A stretch of DNA of 64,000 bases, from the NCBI GenBank assembly GCA_947044405.1, contig CAMRHE010000360.1:1198001-1262000 (forward strand), given 5' to 3'. The position numbers were made by a program, and so were the translations under genes. The DNA is from Leptodactylus fallax. Taxonomy: Eukaryota > Chordata > Amphibia > Anura > Leptodactylidae. Of the stretch, positions 49,601-57,001 are shown piece by piece. Each line of letters begins with the position of its first letter. Position 1 is the first letter of the stretch. Under the pieces are notes generated by a model. The model was given only the letters and a program-made list of their open reading frames with translations. It did no database searches and was not told the origin of the DNA.

Positions 49601-51324
49601 CATCGCCTAACTGCTCCACCAACCACATGGACCATTACCGGTAATTGTCCGACAATGGTCCCTGGAGAACAGCTTTCTCCTCACTTCATCCAGCAATCAT
49701 ACATTGATCCCTTAAGCCTCCAAGAAACCCAGTCCCTCCTAAAACTCTTTGGCGCATTTAGTCTATACATAAAATGGAGATACTCTGGATCTGATCCGAT
49801 GGTTTGATATATGGGTCAGTTACAGATGTTGTGTTCTGCACTTGTAGGGTAAAAAAGGCAAAGACCCTGGTGTCCCCAAACGCCCAATGTCGGCATACAT
49901 GTTGTGGTTGAATGCTAGCCGTGAGAAGATCAAGAGTGAGAATCCCGGGATCAGCATCACTGACCTGTCCAAAAAAGCTGGAGAGATTTGGAAAAGCATG
50001 AACAAGGAGAAGAAAGAGGTAAGAAAGCCTTGGCATTGGAAGATTTATTGAGATCCTGCTTGCCATTCATTTCCTCGTGTGCTTTGGGGTGACCATTCTC
50101 TTTACAATGCCATTTGTTTTACCAGGAGTGGGACCGTAAAGCGGAGGAGGCCAAGCGGGATTACGAGAAAGCCATGAAGGAATATAATGAGAACGCCCCA
50201 TCTGATACATCCAAAAAGTGAGTGAGCAGACCTGGCACCTATCAGCCGACACCTCCATGTTACCTTCTGGTTTCTACTGATTGTTTGTTTCAGGGACAAG
50301 AAGTCAAAACCTGAGAAGAAGTCAGCAGGAAAGTCTGATAAGGGCAAGTCAGGGAAATCCTTGTCTCCGGCAAGAACTCCGGTCAAGACCAACACTGTTA
50401 AGAGCAAGGAATTTGTGACCAGCGATGAGAGCTCCTCTGATGAAAGCACGCGTAAAAAGGTGCGCTAGAACACAGCCTTGTACTTGGCTCCCTCTCCTCC
50501 GCCCACTGGTTATCTACTTCACTGTTTCCCTGTGGGTCAATACAGTCTGGGGTCATATAAACACCACCAGAGGGTCACAAGCCAAGTTGAGAAATATCTT
50601 CCACACTGCAGGACTGTAAAATAATGACAATACTAATTGCCAGTGTTTTGCAATCCTGCAAAAGGAACTTTGATATCACAGTCATGTGACCAGTCAAATG
50701 CATAAGTAGAGCTTGTACAATAATTCTGTGTAAAAGCTGTCTAGGGTTTTCTGTACGGTAAGAACATGGAGTTAGCAGTTCTCAGTGTGAGGGGAAGCCT
50801 GAAAGTAGCAGTACTGAGTGTGTGGGGGTAATGTGGAAGGAGCAGGGCTGTGTATGTGCAGGTAAGCGGGATGTATCAGGGCTGAGTATGTAGGGTGAAA
50901 TGTGGATGCCACGGGGAAGGGGGTGGATGTAGCAGTACCTAGTTTGTGGGATCAGGGGAAAGGTGGAGTAGGAGAGCTGAGTTTGTGGGGGAAATGTGGA
51001 AGTGACGAAGCTGATTGATCGTGAGGGAAATTTGGATGTAGCAGACCTGAGTGTTGGAGCGAGATGGCTGTAGCAGAGTTGAGTGCAGGGGCATGAAGGT
51101 AGCATATCTGAGTGTATGAAGGGAGGAGATTGTGAGCAAGAAGGAAAAATGAAAGCATCATAATTGTGGGGGTAGTGAAACTCAAAACTGCTGAAAATTG
51201 CTGTGTGGTTGATACCTTATTGATTTTTTTTTTTTTTTTTTTTTTTTTTCCTTTTTTGCAGGGATCGGATGATGAAGAAATGGCGAGCACCCCTCCGAGC
51301 TCCAATGATTCGGGCTCTGACTAG
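16518..51324 (+). CDS. SSRP1: SSRP1, FACT complex HMG-box subunit (16 coding exons)
   Basis: SSRP1 pairs with SPT16 to form FACT, the nuclear histone chaperone that loosens and rebuilds nucleosomes during transcription and replication. Sixteen exons with GT/AG borders join in frame to 697 codons plus TAG (human about 709 residues). The start is fixed by [18 protein letters not shown], typical of the family. Residues about 1-180 are the N-terminal PH-like, SPT16-binding region. Residues 180-432 are the middle double-PH domain ([31 protein letters not shown]). Residues 437-530 are acidic and serine-rich. A basic stretch precedes the HMG box at about 541-611 ([18 protein letters not shown]), and a Lys/Ser-rich tail ends in DSGSD. 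The family's usual PNAPKRP before the HMG box is PGVPKRP here. Coordinates span introns; see the exon entries. Confidence 0.97.
16830..19833 (-). pseudogene. Broken L2-type ORF (APE endonuclease + reverse transcriptase)
   Basis: Coding remnants lie in several frames. At 19833-18949 is the endonuclease: [27 protein letters not shown], the catalytic GDCN, GNTIDLV and LSDHN. At 18715-17975 are the linker and RT start ([26 protein letters not shown]). A frameshift follows, then AAFDTVDH, and at 17885-17415 [15 protein letters not shown] and the catalytic YADDT. The C-terminal part ([14 protein letters not shown] type) is in another frame down to about 16830. At least three frame changes make it non-functional. 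The domain order and motifs are those of the L2/CR1 group. Confidence 0.85.
19633..19659 (-). other. 2A-like motif (GDISPNPGP) in the L2 N-terminus
   Basis: On the minus strand the codons read G-D-I-S-P-N-P-G-P, directly after a hydrophobic stretch SILLLLAA. The 2A consensus is D(V/I)ExNPGP. Degenerate forms at the N-terminus of CR1/L2-like retrotransposons are known and can cause ribosome skipping. Here the E is replaced by S and x by P, so activity is uncertain. Confidence 0.6.
19843..20213 (+). pseudogene. C-terminal fragment of L2-type reverse transcriptase ORF
   Basis: An open frame of about 120 codons containing [39 protein letters not shown] and [10 protein letters not shown], which match the end of L2-type ORF2 proteins. 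The endonuclease and RT catalytic domains are missing. The upstream GTG that opens the frame is a chance start. Confidence 0.85.
20462..29232. repeat. 36/33-bp minisatellite, about 8.8 kb, inside the L2 3' UTR
   Basis: About 250 tandem units of TGTCACCTCC-TCTACCTCAT-AGATTGTAAG-CTCTTG (36 bp). Variants are a CCCCCT form (36 bp), a CCTCTACC form (33 bp) and a CAACGCTACC form (33 bp). A few 34-bp units lack TG, and some units have single substitutions. Because most units are multiples of three and stop-free, both strands stay open for kilobases; these frames are not genes. Higher-order duplications are visible from 26200 onward. It fills most of SSRP1 intron 1. Confidence 0.97.
29346..30338. other. 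Rest of SSRP1 intron 1: small repeats
   Basis: Non-coding. Contains a foldback element at 29505-29622 (GGACCTGTCA... and TATATACCGCT mirrored at the right end). A roughly 44-bp segment (GGTCATGTGACT...TTTTATCGTACTA) repeats two to three times at 29660-29765. A segment near 29898-30080 (CACACGGCGGAATCTGCC) belongs to an interspersed family also seen near 52565 and 58020. The polypyrimidine tract and CAG of exon 2 follow. Confidence 0.6.
30339..30524 (+). CDS. SSRP1: SSRP1 coding exon 2
   Basis: Sixty-two codons, [20 protein letters not shown] through YKYDGFREA, between acceptor TGTCGCAG and donor GTAAGT, phase 0 at both ends. It forms the first part of the N-terminal PH-like domain ([17 protein letters not shown]). 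Confidence 0.97.
31673..33215 (-). mobile_element. Tc1-like transposon 1 (1543 bp)
   Basis: Terminal inverted repeats begin CAGTCATGGCCAAA(A)GTTTTGAGAA and are flanked by TA duplications at 31671-31672 and 33216-33217. The element encodes a broken Tc1-type transposase on the minus strand. It is inserted in the TTAA-type element at 30839-33576, so it is the younger of the two. Confidence 0.93.
31849..32875 (-). pseudogene. Tc1-like transposase, frame-broken
   Basis: A DD34E cut-and-paste transposase. The N-terminal part (32875-32144) has two helix-turn-helix regions ([20 protein letters not shown]), the GRPRKTS hook and the first Asp in FSDESPF. The C-terminal part (to 31849) has the second Asp in [12 protein letters not shown] and the Glu in [11 protein letters not shown]. 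The two parts are in different frames. The join near 32190 (EWYQNV / QEQFGAQQ) also seems to have lost some codons. The start is likely the internal [11 protein letters not shown] rather than the first ATG. Not functional as read. Confidence 0.9.
33577..34408. other. SSRP1 intron 2 repeat DNA between the two Tc1 elements
   Basis: Non-coding. A segment near 33970 reads GACTATAAGACGCACCGGAC, a widespread vertebrate MITE-type end, but its partner end is not visible. From about 34080 the sequence resembles 31270-31680 (GATCACTTTTTATT, GGGATACCTAATG, AAAGGGGGTGATT), so it is a second copy of the family that hosts Tc1 element 1. Confidence 0.5.
34411..36041 (+). mobile_element. Tc1-like transposon 2 (1631 bp)
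   Basis: Long inverted repeats of about 220 bp begin CAGTGCCTTGCGAAAGTATT and end AATACTTTTGCAAGGCACTG, flanked by TA at 34409-34410 and 36042-36043. It carries a nearly intact transposase on the plus strand. It is a different Tc1 family from the element at 31673, judging by its ends and protein. Confidence 0.93.
34803..35820 (+). pseudogene. Tc1-like transposase with one frameshift
   Basis: The N-terminal frame starts [19 protein letters not shown], with paired-type HTH ([18 protein letters not shown]), the GRPSKLS hook and a second HTH. Near 35215-35230 the frame shifts once (FATSHLGDT, then [13 protein letters not shown]). Catalytic residues are Asp in WSDETKI, Asp in [12 protein letters not shown] and Glu in [11 protein letters not shown], followed by the end GGATKY. 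About 340 residues overall, the normal Tc1 size. Apart from the frameshift the domains look complete. Confidence 0.9.
36044..36899. other. SSRP1 intron 2 continuation, repeat-rich
   Basis: Non-coding. Includes the right part of the second host repeat (GACAGGCCTGGGAGCCTTCA also matches near 33315) and a hairpin around TATTGAGGCTGG/CCAGCCTCAATA at 36181-36212. A run of 17 C at 36863-36879 is followed directly by (CA)n. Confidence 0.55.
36900..37351. mobile_element. hAT-like MITE, SSRP1 intron 2
   Basis: Ends are TAGGGCTGGGAGATTA and AATTGCTCAGCCCTA (inverted). An 8-bp flanking repeat CTATCAGT (36892-36899) versus CTGTCAGT (37352-37359) matches at 7 of 8. The 8-bp duplication and TAGGG-CTG ends fit hAT-derived MITEs. 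The interior shares GAGCGGAGGCCC...GGGGAGGTGATC with the intron 5 element at 38872-39497. Confidence 0.75.
37490..37595 (+). CDS. SSRP1: SSRP1 coding exon 3
   Basis: Encodes [20 protein letters not shown] through [10 protein letters not shown]. Acceptor TCTTCACAG, donor GTGCGT. It ends one base into the Gly codon completed by exon 4. Confidence 0.96.
37833..38023 (+). CDS. SSRP1: SSRP1 coding exon 4
   Basis: Encodes [19 protein letters not shown], the invariant [19 protein letters not shown] block and FYVPPTQDD through DPVE. Acceptor TCTTGTAG, donor GTAACT; ends in phase 0. Confidence 0.97.
38621..38851 (+). CDS. SSRP1: SSRP1 coding exon 5
   Basis: Seventy-seven codons, [20 protein letters not shown] through [13 protein letters not shown]. 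Acceptor CTACTTTTAG, donor GTAAGT, phase 0. Start of the middle double-PH domain and one of the most conserved exons. Confidence 0.98.
38872..39497. mobile_element. hAT-like MITE, SSRP1 intron 5
   Basis: Ends are TAGGGCTGAGCGATT and AATCGCCCAGCCCTA as inverted repeats. Flanks CCATAGGC and CTATGGGC match at 6 of 8 as a decayed 8-bp duplication. Internal blocks (GAGCGGAGGCCCAGGGGAGG) are shared with the intron 2 element at 36900-37351, so both belong to one family. The rest of intron 5 (39498-40408) shows nothing recognisable. Confidence 0.72.
40409..40512 (+). CDS. SSRP1: SSRP1 coding exon 6
   Basis: Encodes [20 protein letters not shown] through LTLNMSE. Acceptor TTCACTGCAG, donor GTGAGT. 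It ends two bases into a Glu codon. Confidence 0.96.
40868..40947. repeat. Inverted repeat (hairpin) in intron 6
   Basis: CTGTCAGGGTGATTTGGGAC and GTCCCAAATCGCCTTGACAG form an imperfect stem of about 30 bp around a short loop. Likely a small foldback repeat. The rest of intron 6 up to 41844 has no recognisable gene. Confidence 0.7.
41845..41973 (+). CDS. SSRP1: SSRP1 coding exon 7
   Basis: Encodes [20 protein letters not shown] and [20 protein letters not shown]. Acceptor CCTTCTTAG, donor GTGGGT. Two bases of a Gly codon carry over into exon 8. Confidence 0.96.
42273..42494 (+). CDS. SSRP1: SSRP1 coding exon 8
   Basis: Encodes [60 protein letters not shown] and QYTFSNIE. Acceptor CTTCTGACAG, donor GTTGGT. 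Second PH motif of the middle domain, which contacts H3-H4 in the known family structures. Confidence 0.97.
42890..44013. repeat. 36-bp minisatellite in SSRP1 intron 8
   Basis: Well-ordered units of GGGCCGGGTACTCTCACAGT plus GTTCTCCTCTGTGACT (36 bp) at about 43440-44013, some shortened to 30 bp by loss of CTCCTC. Increasingly diverged units (TTCTCTCC, TGATCAGGTA, ACTCTCACAG) lie from about 42890. Both strands stay open over long stretches; these frames are not genes. Confidence 0.93.
44511..44583 (+). CDS. SSRP1: SSRP1 coding exon 9
   Basis: Encodes [20 protein letters not shown] and GLKE. Acceptor CTTCCTCAG, donor GTGAGT, ends in phase 0. End of the middle domain. Confidence 0.96.
44834..45120. 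mobile_element. TTAA-type MITE in SSRP1 intron 9
   Basis: The left end ATAAAAGTTCATGCCCCACA mirrors the right end TGTGGGACGACCCCTTTAA through about 30 bp. TTAA is intact on the right (45117-45120) and mutated on the left. Non-coding. Confidence 0.55.
45998..47112. repeat. 30-bp minisatellite in SSRP1 intron 9
   Basis: About 36 units of GGGGGATAGG-GGTACTGCTG-GGACTACAT (29-30 bp). Variants include GATAGAGGTACTGC, GCTACTGTGACT and CTGCAACTGTATT. In the last third a composite of roughly 90 bp (three units, one with ACTACATGAGG) recurs four times. Confidence 0.93.
47615..48153. mobile_element. TTAAAGGAA-ended MITE in SSRP1 intron 9
   Basis: TTAAAGGAACA at the left and TGTTCCTTTAA (with a one-base offset) at the right form short inverted repeats that include TTAA. 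This matches the TTAAAGGRR ends of T2-type MITEs described in Xenopus. No ORF. The inverted repeat is short, so chance is not excluded. Confidence 0.5.
48346..48478 (+). CDS. SSRP1: SSRP1 coding exon 10
   Basis: Encodes [40 protein letters not shown] and GDET. Acceptor CTCCTGTAG, donor GTGAGA. Acidic linker. One base carries over to exon 11. Confidence 0.95.
48770..48815 (+). CDS. SSRP1: SSRP1 coding exon 11 (46 bp)
   Basis: Encodes [15 protein letters not shown]. Acceptor CTCTTGTAG, donor GTAAGT. A very short exon in the acidic segment; two bases carry over. Confidence 0.94.
48902..49028 (+). CDS. SSRP1: SSRP1 coding exon 12
   Basis: Encodes [20 protein letters not shown], then basic [20 protein letters not shown] and AE. 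Acceptor CACATTACAG, donor GTAACA. It bridges the acidic segment and the HMG box. Confidence 0.94.
49848..50018 (+). CDS. SSRP1: SSRP1 coding exon 13 (HMG box, first part)
   Basis: Encodes [40 protein letters not shown] and [17 protein letters not shown]. This holds helices 1 and 2 of the DNA-bending HMG box. Acceptor CACTTGTAG, donor GTAAGA. Confidence 0.97.
50126..50217 (+). CDS. SSRP1: SSRP1 coding exon 14 (HMG box, end)
   Basis: Encodes [20 protein letters not shown] (helix 3), then [11 protein letters not shown]. Acceptor TTTTACCAG, donor GTGAGT. Confidence 0.96.
50294..50459 (+). CDS. SSRP1: SSRP1 coding exon 15
   Basis: Encodes the Lys/Ser-rich tail [20 protein letters not shown], then [20 protein letters not shown]. 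Acceptor TTGTTTCAG, donor GTGCGC. KSKEFV-SDESSS is a conserved family block. Confidence 0.94.
50755..51150. repeat. Degenerate tandem repeat in SSRP1 intron 15
   Basis: Diverged units of about 45-65 bp share GTAGCAG-(A/G)-CTGAGTGTGTGGGGG-AAATGTGGA-like blocks (about seven units). An old minisatellite. Confidence 0.6.
51223..51261 (+). promoter_or_regulatory. SSRP1: T-homopolymer polypyrimidine tract before the last SSRP1 exon
   Basis: A run of about 28 T is followed by CCTTTTTTGCAG, the acceptor of exon 16. The tract is a strong polypyrimidine signal and also a length-unstable homopolymer. Confidence 0.8.
51262..51324 (+). CDS. SSRP1: SSRP1 coding exon 16 and stop
   Basis: Encodes [20 protein letters not shown], then TAG at 51322-51324. 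The (L/M)ASTPPSS block is the conserved C-terminus of vertebrate SSRP1. Confidence 0.96.
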   Translation, partial: GSDDEEMASTPPSSNDSGSD

Positions 51325-51590
51325 GTTACTCTTGTACAGAACGATAAACTGCTTGTCCATGCCAGTGGATGGTTGGAAAGGTCATAGGACTGTGTTAAAA
51401 AAAAACAAAAACATTTTATTTGGTTAAATTTCCATGGCCCTAGGGTTGAAAGCGAAATATGTAAATTTCATGGCGTTGTTGATGCTTTTGACCAGTGCTT
51501 ATTCCGGAGTAGATTTCACCTCTGTTCTAGGTTTGCAATATTTTTTTTTTTTTCCCTCCGTTTTGTAATAAAATATTTTCTTGAGTTTCC
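51325..51590 (+). terminator. SSRP1: SSRP1 3' UTR and polyadenylation signal
   Basis: AATAAA lies at 51567-51572, about 245 bp past the stop, followed by AU-rich sequence and TTTCC/GT-rich sequence suited to cleavage near 51585-51600. No closer canonical signal is visible. Confidence 0.8.
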
Positions 51591-51599
51591 TTTCCATTT

Positions 51600-52313
51600 C
51601 TTGGACGTATCATTTTTTGTGTAATTTGTAGGTAATTGCTAATTTAATCCCGCTGCTTGGGCGTACCACCTCGCCATCCAGCACTTACCAGACGCCTCCT
51701 GGACGCTAAGTGGATATAATCTAGTTAAAGAGCCTTAAGTAGAGTCTCTAGTGTGCGAGGAAAGTGCAAGGATCAATCTCAAGGCTTAAGCATGAAAATA
51801 AAAATAATTCTCCCCGGCCCGGGATGTTCAGCCTCGCTACGTGGACACGTTTACCTTTTTGATGCTTGTGGCTTTGACCCTCTGCTGTGAAGTGGTCGCT
51901 GCTTGCTTCCGGGCAGGAATATAAGTCGCGTTGCGTTTCCTGAAAAACGGTAAACAATTTGTCTCTCCTTTAAGAGCACTTGCTGTAAACAAATGTGAGA
52001 GTGTTTTGTGATTCGGGAAGGAGAGGAGAAAACTGCTGATGTGTTAATGATGAGGAGTGGATGGGCCGAGAAGGTATTGATGTGTTAATCATAGCGCTGG
52101 GGCTTCCCTCTGGGCAGGAAACATTTTGTGCTAATTGAGGATTGAGAAGTAATGTAGGAGCCGAGAGACGGCAAAGTGAAGAAAAATGTCATGATGGGAG
52201 GTGTGAAGATGGATGTAGCCCAACAGCCTTATGTGCAGCATACAGACGCTAGGACAGAAACCGTACTTAATTGAAAAATAACTTCCCCTGTGCGTGTCTC
52301 ACCACCCGCCATA
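51600..52313. other. Intergenic sequence, nothing recognised
   Basis: No exon-like open frames, RNA genes or clear repeats were recognised between the SSRP1 3' end and the Penelope fragment. Confidence 0.5.
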
Positions 52314-52556
52314 TTATACATGCCTGCATGCTGCTTGTCCAAGGTTACGATATGGGTAACCTCTCCTTAGGAAAGGCCTTCTGCATATTGCAATTTTCTT
52401 TTGGTGTAACTCCGTTACTATAATTCCATCTTCATAACATAATTTTAAGTCCAAAAAGTCCACCATTTTCCTTGACATTTTTGAGGTCAGCTGGATATGT
52501 AAAATCATCGTTATTTGGCATATCAATGAAATTGGCACAAGATGTGTCATTTCCCC
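52314..52556 (-). pseudogene. Penelope-like RT fragment
   Basis: A minus-strand frame with SKMSRKMVDFLDLKLCYEDG and IIVTELHQKK, the RT palm-to-thumb area of Penelope-like elements (FLDL...HP...K..IPYGQF). It breaks off within a few dozen residues. The same piece in a longer copy lies at 57783-57968. Confidence 0.65.
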
Positions 52557-53089
52557 TCTACAGTAAAACTATGGGAGGCAGATTCGGAGCGGAATCTGCC
52601 ATGGGATCGGGGTGGAATCCATCCCCAAATCCGTAGCAGATTCATAAATGTGAGCGTACCCTCAGTATATATTATAATGTATGGTGGCACTAAGGTTTCA
52701 TAACTATATGGTACACAGAGGAGGTCAGTATTACTGTCTGGGGGCAGGAAGGGACCGGTTAAGGTCAAAGGAGACATTGACGGGGTTAGGAGAATGTATA
52801 AACTTATGTTAATACTGGACACGTTCAGCTACTGCTCAGTTCCTTCATCTGATGGTGAACCTAAGGATTAGGTCATCAATATTTAAGTCCTTTAAGGTCC
52901 ACCAGTAGTAAAAGTATAGTGGGTGGTCCTTAAACCAAATTTTCTGCCACTGTTCATCTGAATGGGGCTAGCAAACATGTATGTGCTTGCTGCAGAAGCA
53001 GCCCTATACAAGTCAATGAAGTGATTTTTTTTTTTTTTTTTAGTGATTTTCCTCAGAGTGCCTCCAGAATGGACTGCATAGAATTTATA
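52397..53089. repeat. Direct duplication, copy A (about 690 bp)
   Basis: Matches 57854-58543 in the same orientation with scattered differences and small indels. It covers the PLE fragment, the GGGAGGCAGATTCGGA repeat, and unique-looking sequence through CTGCCACTGTTCATCTGAAT to CCAGAATGGACT. The right edge abuts a truncated L2. Confidence 0.85.
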
Positions 53090-53109
53090 TGCAACCCTGG
53101 TACACTGAC

Positions 53110-55240
53110 CTGACTAAAAAAAATGAGACGTTCTCATGGGTTGCAGAACTCCTCTGGAAGAAAAGCCACTCCCAGAAGGACTTCCTTTAGGTACAAAGAG
53201 GCAGTTCTCAAATTCAAGAACGCACTCACCTCTGCAAAGCTGGTCTACTTCTCCGCACTAATACCTGCCCTATACCGCAACCCCAAACAGCTATTCACTA
53301 CCTTCAACTCCCTTCTCCGTCCTCCTGCGCCCCCTCCGACATCACTTATCACAGCTGATGACTTTGCCTCTTATTTCAAAAGCAAAATTGACACCATCAG
53401 AGACAGTCTCACCCTACACCCCCGACAACCACTCTACCCAACTGCTCGGTGTTCTTCTTTAACCTGTTTCTCCACGGTCACTGATGGAAAGCTCTCCACC
53501 CTAATCTCTAAATCCCACCTCACCTCCTGCGCGCTTGACCCGATCCAGTCAAATCTCATTCCCAAACTCACAGAAGTCGTTACTCCGTCCCTAACCCATC
53601 TCTTCAACCTATCCCTAACCAATGTATCCTTCCCTTCTGACTTCAAACATGCTACAGTCACACCTATACTTAAGAAACCGTCCCTCAACCCGTCCTTTCC
53701 AGCCAACTATTGTCCCATCTCACTGCTCCCGTACGCCTCTAAATTGCTAGAACAACACGTCCACTCCGAACTATCCTCCTATCTCTCGTCCAATGTGCTC
53801 TTTGACAGACTACAGTCAGGCTTCAGACCCCATCACTCCACAGAAACTGCCCTAACCAAGGTCACTAATGACCTTCTAACTGCCAAAGCCAAGCGTCACT
53901 ACTCTGTCCTCCTCCTCCCCGACCTCTCCTCTGCCATTGACACAGTCGACCATTCCCTCCTGTTATAAATGATCTCATCCTTTGGCATCTCAGACCTGGC
54001 CCTTTCCTGGATCTCCTCATACCTCACCAACCGCACATTCTGCGTCTCCCACTTGCACACCACCTCCCCGCCACGCCCTCTTTCTGAAGGTGTCCCCCAA
54101 GCCTCCGTCCTAGGACTCCTCCTGTTCTCCAACTCATAGAATCTCATGGTTTCCGCTACCATTGCTATGCTGACGACACCCAAATATATCTCTCTGGACC
54201 AGACACTACCTCCCTGATGACCAGAGTCCCAGAATGTCTAGCAGCCATAGCCTCCTTTCTCTCCTCCCACTTTCTCAAACTCAACATGGAGAAAACGGAG
54301 TTCATAATCTTCACCCCTCCTTGGACAGCCCTCCTACCTGACCCATCTATCATAGTTAATGGAACCACTCTCACCCCAGTCCCACAGGCTCGCTGCCTTG
54401 GGATAACCTTAGACTCTGACCTATCCTTCAAGCCGCATATTCAAACCCTCAACACCTCCTGCTGCCTCCAACTCAAGAACATCCATCGAATCGGCTCCTT
54501 CCTCACCCCTGAAACTACAAAGATGCTAGTCCACGCCCTCATAATCTCCCGCCTGGACTACTGTAACACTCTTCTCCATGGCCTCCCAGCAAACACTCTC
54601 GTCCCCCTCCAGTCCACCTTAAACTGTGCTGCTCGCTTAATACACCTGTTCCCCCGTTCTTCATCGGCCACTCCCCTCTGCCAATCCCTTCACTGGCGAC
54701 CCATCGCCCAGCAAATAGAGTTCAAACTACTAACTCTGACATACAAAGCCATCCACAACCTGTCCCCTCCATATATCTCTGACCTAATCTCCCACTACCT
54801 GCCCGCACGTAATCTCCGATCCTCCAAAGACCTCCTACTCTGCTATGCTCTTATCCACTCTTCACACAAACGTCTCCAAGACTTCTCCCGTGGATCCCCC
54901 ATACTCTAGAACTCATTACCAAGACACATAAGACTGACCCCCACTGTAAAAAGCTTCAAGAAGGCCCTGAAGACTCACCTATTCAGGAAGGCCTACAACC
55001 TCCAATAACACTACTGTCACAACACCACCATCTGTACAGTCACTACCCCCACCTTCTGTCTCTATCCCTCTTCCATCATAGATTGTAAGCCCTTGCGGGC
55101 AGGGCCCTCTATCCCACTGTGCCAGTTGGTCATTGTTAGTATTACATTTGTTTTGTATGTTTTGTGTACCGTATGTAAACCCTCAAATGTAAAGCTCCAT
55201 GGAAATAATGGTGCTATATACAGTAAATAAATAATAATAA
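53110..55240 (+). mobile_element. 5'-truncated L2-type LINE
   Basis: Runs from the middle of ORF2 to a complete 3' end: ATTGTAAGCCCTTGCGGGCA, CAGGGCCCTC, the 3' UTR and an AATAAATAATAATAA tail. It serves as the unexpanded reference for the intron 1 minisatellite, having one ATTGTAAG-CTTG segment instead of about 250. Confidence 0.88.
53123..54990 (+). pseudogene. L2-type reverse transcriptase remnant
   Basis: The frame at 53123-53968 contains TADDFASYFKSKIDTIR, HATVTPILKKPSLNP, ANYCPISLLP, LQSGFRPHHSTETAL and AIDTVDHSLLL, then stops. Frame changes follow across SEGVPQASVLG and the catalytic YADDT (near 54164-54180). The C-terminal frame 54217-54909 has LNMEKTEFIIF, QARCLGITLDSDLSF, IISRLDYCN and RLQDFSRGSP, then a stop within the usual C-terminal block. 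Endonuclease domain absent. Inactive. Confidence 0.88.
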
Positions 55241-55254
55241 TCCATTACAGTCCA

Positions 55255-57001
55255 AATGAAATATCCTACCTATGTCCAGTGCAATACTTCCTGGCCCCAC
55301 GCGTATTGCCCGTTATCCAGGCTTCCTCAGGGGACCATAACATGTGCACTAGTATTCCCTTTACCTTATATTGCACTTGGTATGTAGGCGGTGTCATTGT
55401 ATCTGTACTGCACAGACTCGGTACATGTTTGCTGCGCAGAATGGAAATTAGATAAGTCTGATCTTGCAAGATCATAAGGGCAAATTGCCCTCAACGGTAT
55501 GGCACTTCATGTACAGTTATGTGCATGCTCTACAGGGCCGAGATCTTGCGCGTCCAAGGCAGCGAGATCTCGTATAACAATCACTCAATCTATCCTACAG
55601 TATATTGTCTCCATTATGCCCATACTGGCACTTATATTCAATATGAAATATCCTTAATTTTATAGGACACGACCCATTTAGTCAACCACTCCTTATGAAA
55701 GTTTACCATTGTTCCATGTTTTTATAAATTCTATCAATACCTAATAGAATGTCCTAATATGCAAAACTATTCTAATTCATAGGAAAAAGGGAGAAAGAGC
55801 TTATTGTATTAATTATCCTTATCTTTAACCAGCAAGAGATATAGTAGTAGAAAGTCCCAAAATACAAATACTCTTCTAGATCATAGTTCAAGCATAAGTC
55901 TGAAAGTGCTATTAATGGGTTAATAAGTGCACCCAAATACCTTTAGCAGTGTTTTGAGTGATTTCTGGGTTTCTCTGTGAGCTCCTGGTATCCTCTGCAT
56001 TTGTTTACATGGGTAGCTTCCTGCTCTCTTATTCTTCAACTATCATAATGCATTGCTCTTCACTCACATCCCGCTCTCATTCCCTCGCCCTCCCTCTCTT
56101 ACACCCCCTCCCTGTTTCCGTAGATAGCCCGCGGACTACTAGCCCTACCTAACTTAGCCCCCCACCCCATCATACTTGCCTGTCTTCCTGTCCTGGAGAT
56201 CACTTTCTTCTGTGCTGCCGACTCCTTCTCTTGACTTCTGCCAGTGCCTGCATAATACAGCTGGAGTGTGTGGAAGGCCCGATCCTTCACTTCACGTATG
56301 CCGGTGCTTGGCAAAAGAGCCGGAGTCACTCCGCCTTTATTGCACAGGCGCCGGCAGAAATAAAGGAAGTGATGTTTTGTGCCCAGAAGAAGAGGACATG
56401 AAGACAAGTAAGTATGATGGGGTGGGTAGTATTGGTGACGTTCTGTTTCTGGAAACGGAACGTTACCGGAAAATCAGAAAATGTGCCTGGACCGCCCCAT
56501 TGATCTGGGCAAATATACATATTTTATGTAAGTAAGTTAGGCGGGGGGAGGGTGTTTAGTTTAGGGTTAAAATATCATTTTATCCTGGACAAACCCCTAA
56601 ATACAATAGAGTCCAAATTTCTGATGTCTCATGTCGCAGGGAATCTATTATTTTTTCTTATGCGAGTAAAAATTCAGTTAAGAGATGAGTCAGTTAAGAA
56701 TAAAAGGCCCTCCATAACTTGGCTATATTCACATTACCATTAGGAATGTACATTCATCGTTAGGAGAAAATCAGACCACAAATTAAGAGTCTTCTAACTC
56801 CATTTCATTATTCATCCTCGTTTCTTGTAGTTCACTATTATAATGTTTTATTCTAATCCAAATAAATGATTAGAAATGTAAATCTAATTGTATTAGAAGT
56901 ATGTGAACCCATTTAATATAGGGTGAAGTAATAAAGTGAATGAAAAAAATATATATAAAATTAACTCAGCAACCCTGTATATGACAATTCCTCATTAATC
57001 C
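55255..57001 (-). mobile_element. Probable 3' region of the Penelope-like element
   Basis: Lies 3' (on the minus strand) of the GIY-YIG remnant. It holds the frequent motif GCTTCCTCAGGGGA/CCCACGCGT near 55300-55335, typical of PLE-type repeats. An inserted segment at roughly 55930-56520 has no recognised identity. Boundaries are uncertain; no gene was recognised. Confidence 0.4.
55295..55335 (-). ncRNA. Degenerate hammerhead-ribozyme-like motif
   Basis: On the minus strand, CTGAGGA is followed by GCCTGGATAACGGGC (stem-loop II-like) and AATACGCG where an active hammerhead has GAAAC. Penelope-like elements are known to carry hammerhead motifs in their terminal repeats. The broken GAAA box suggests an inactive relic. 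Stem III was not verified. Confidence 0.3.
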
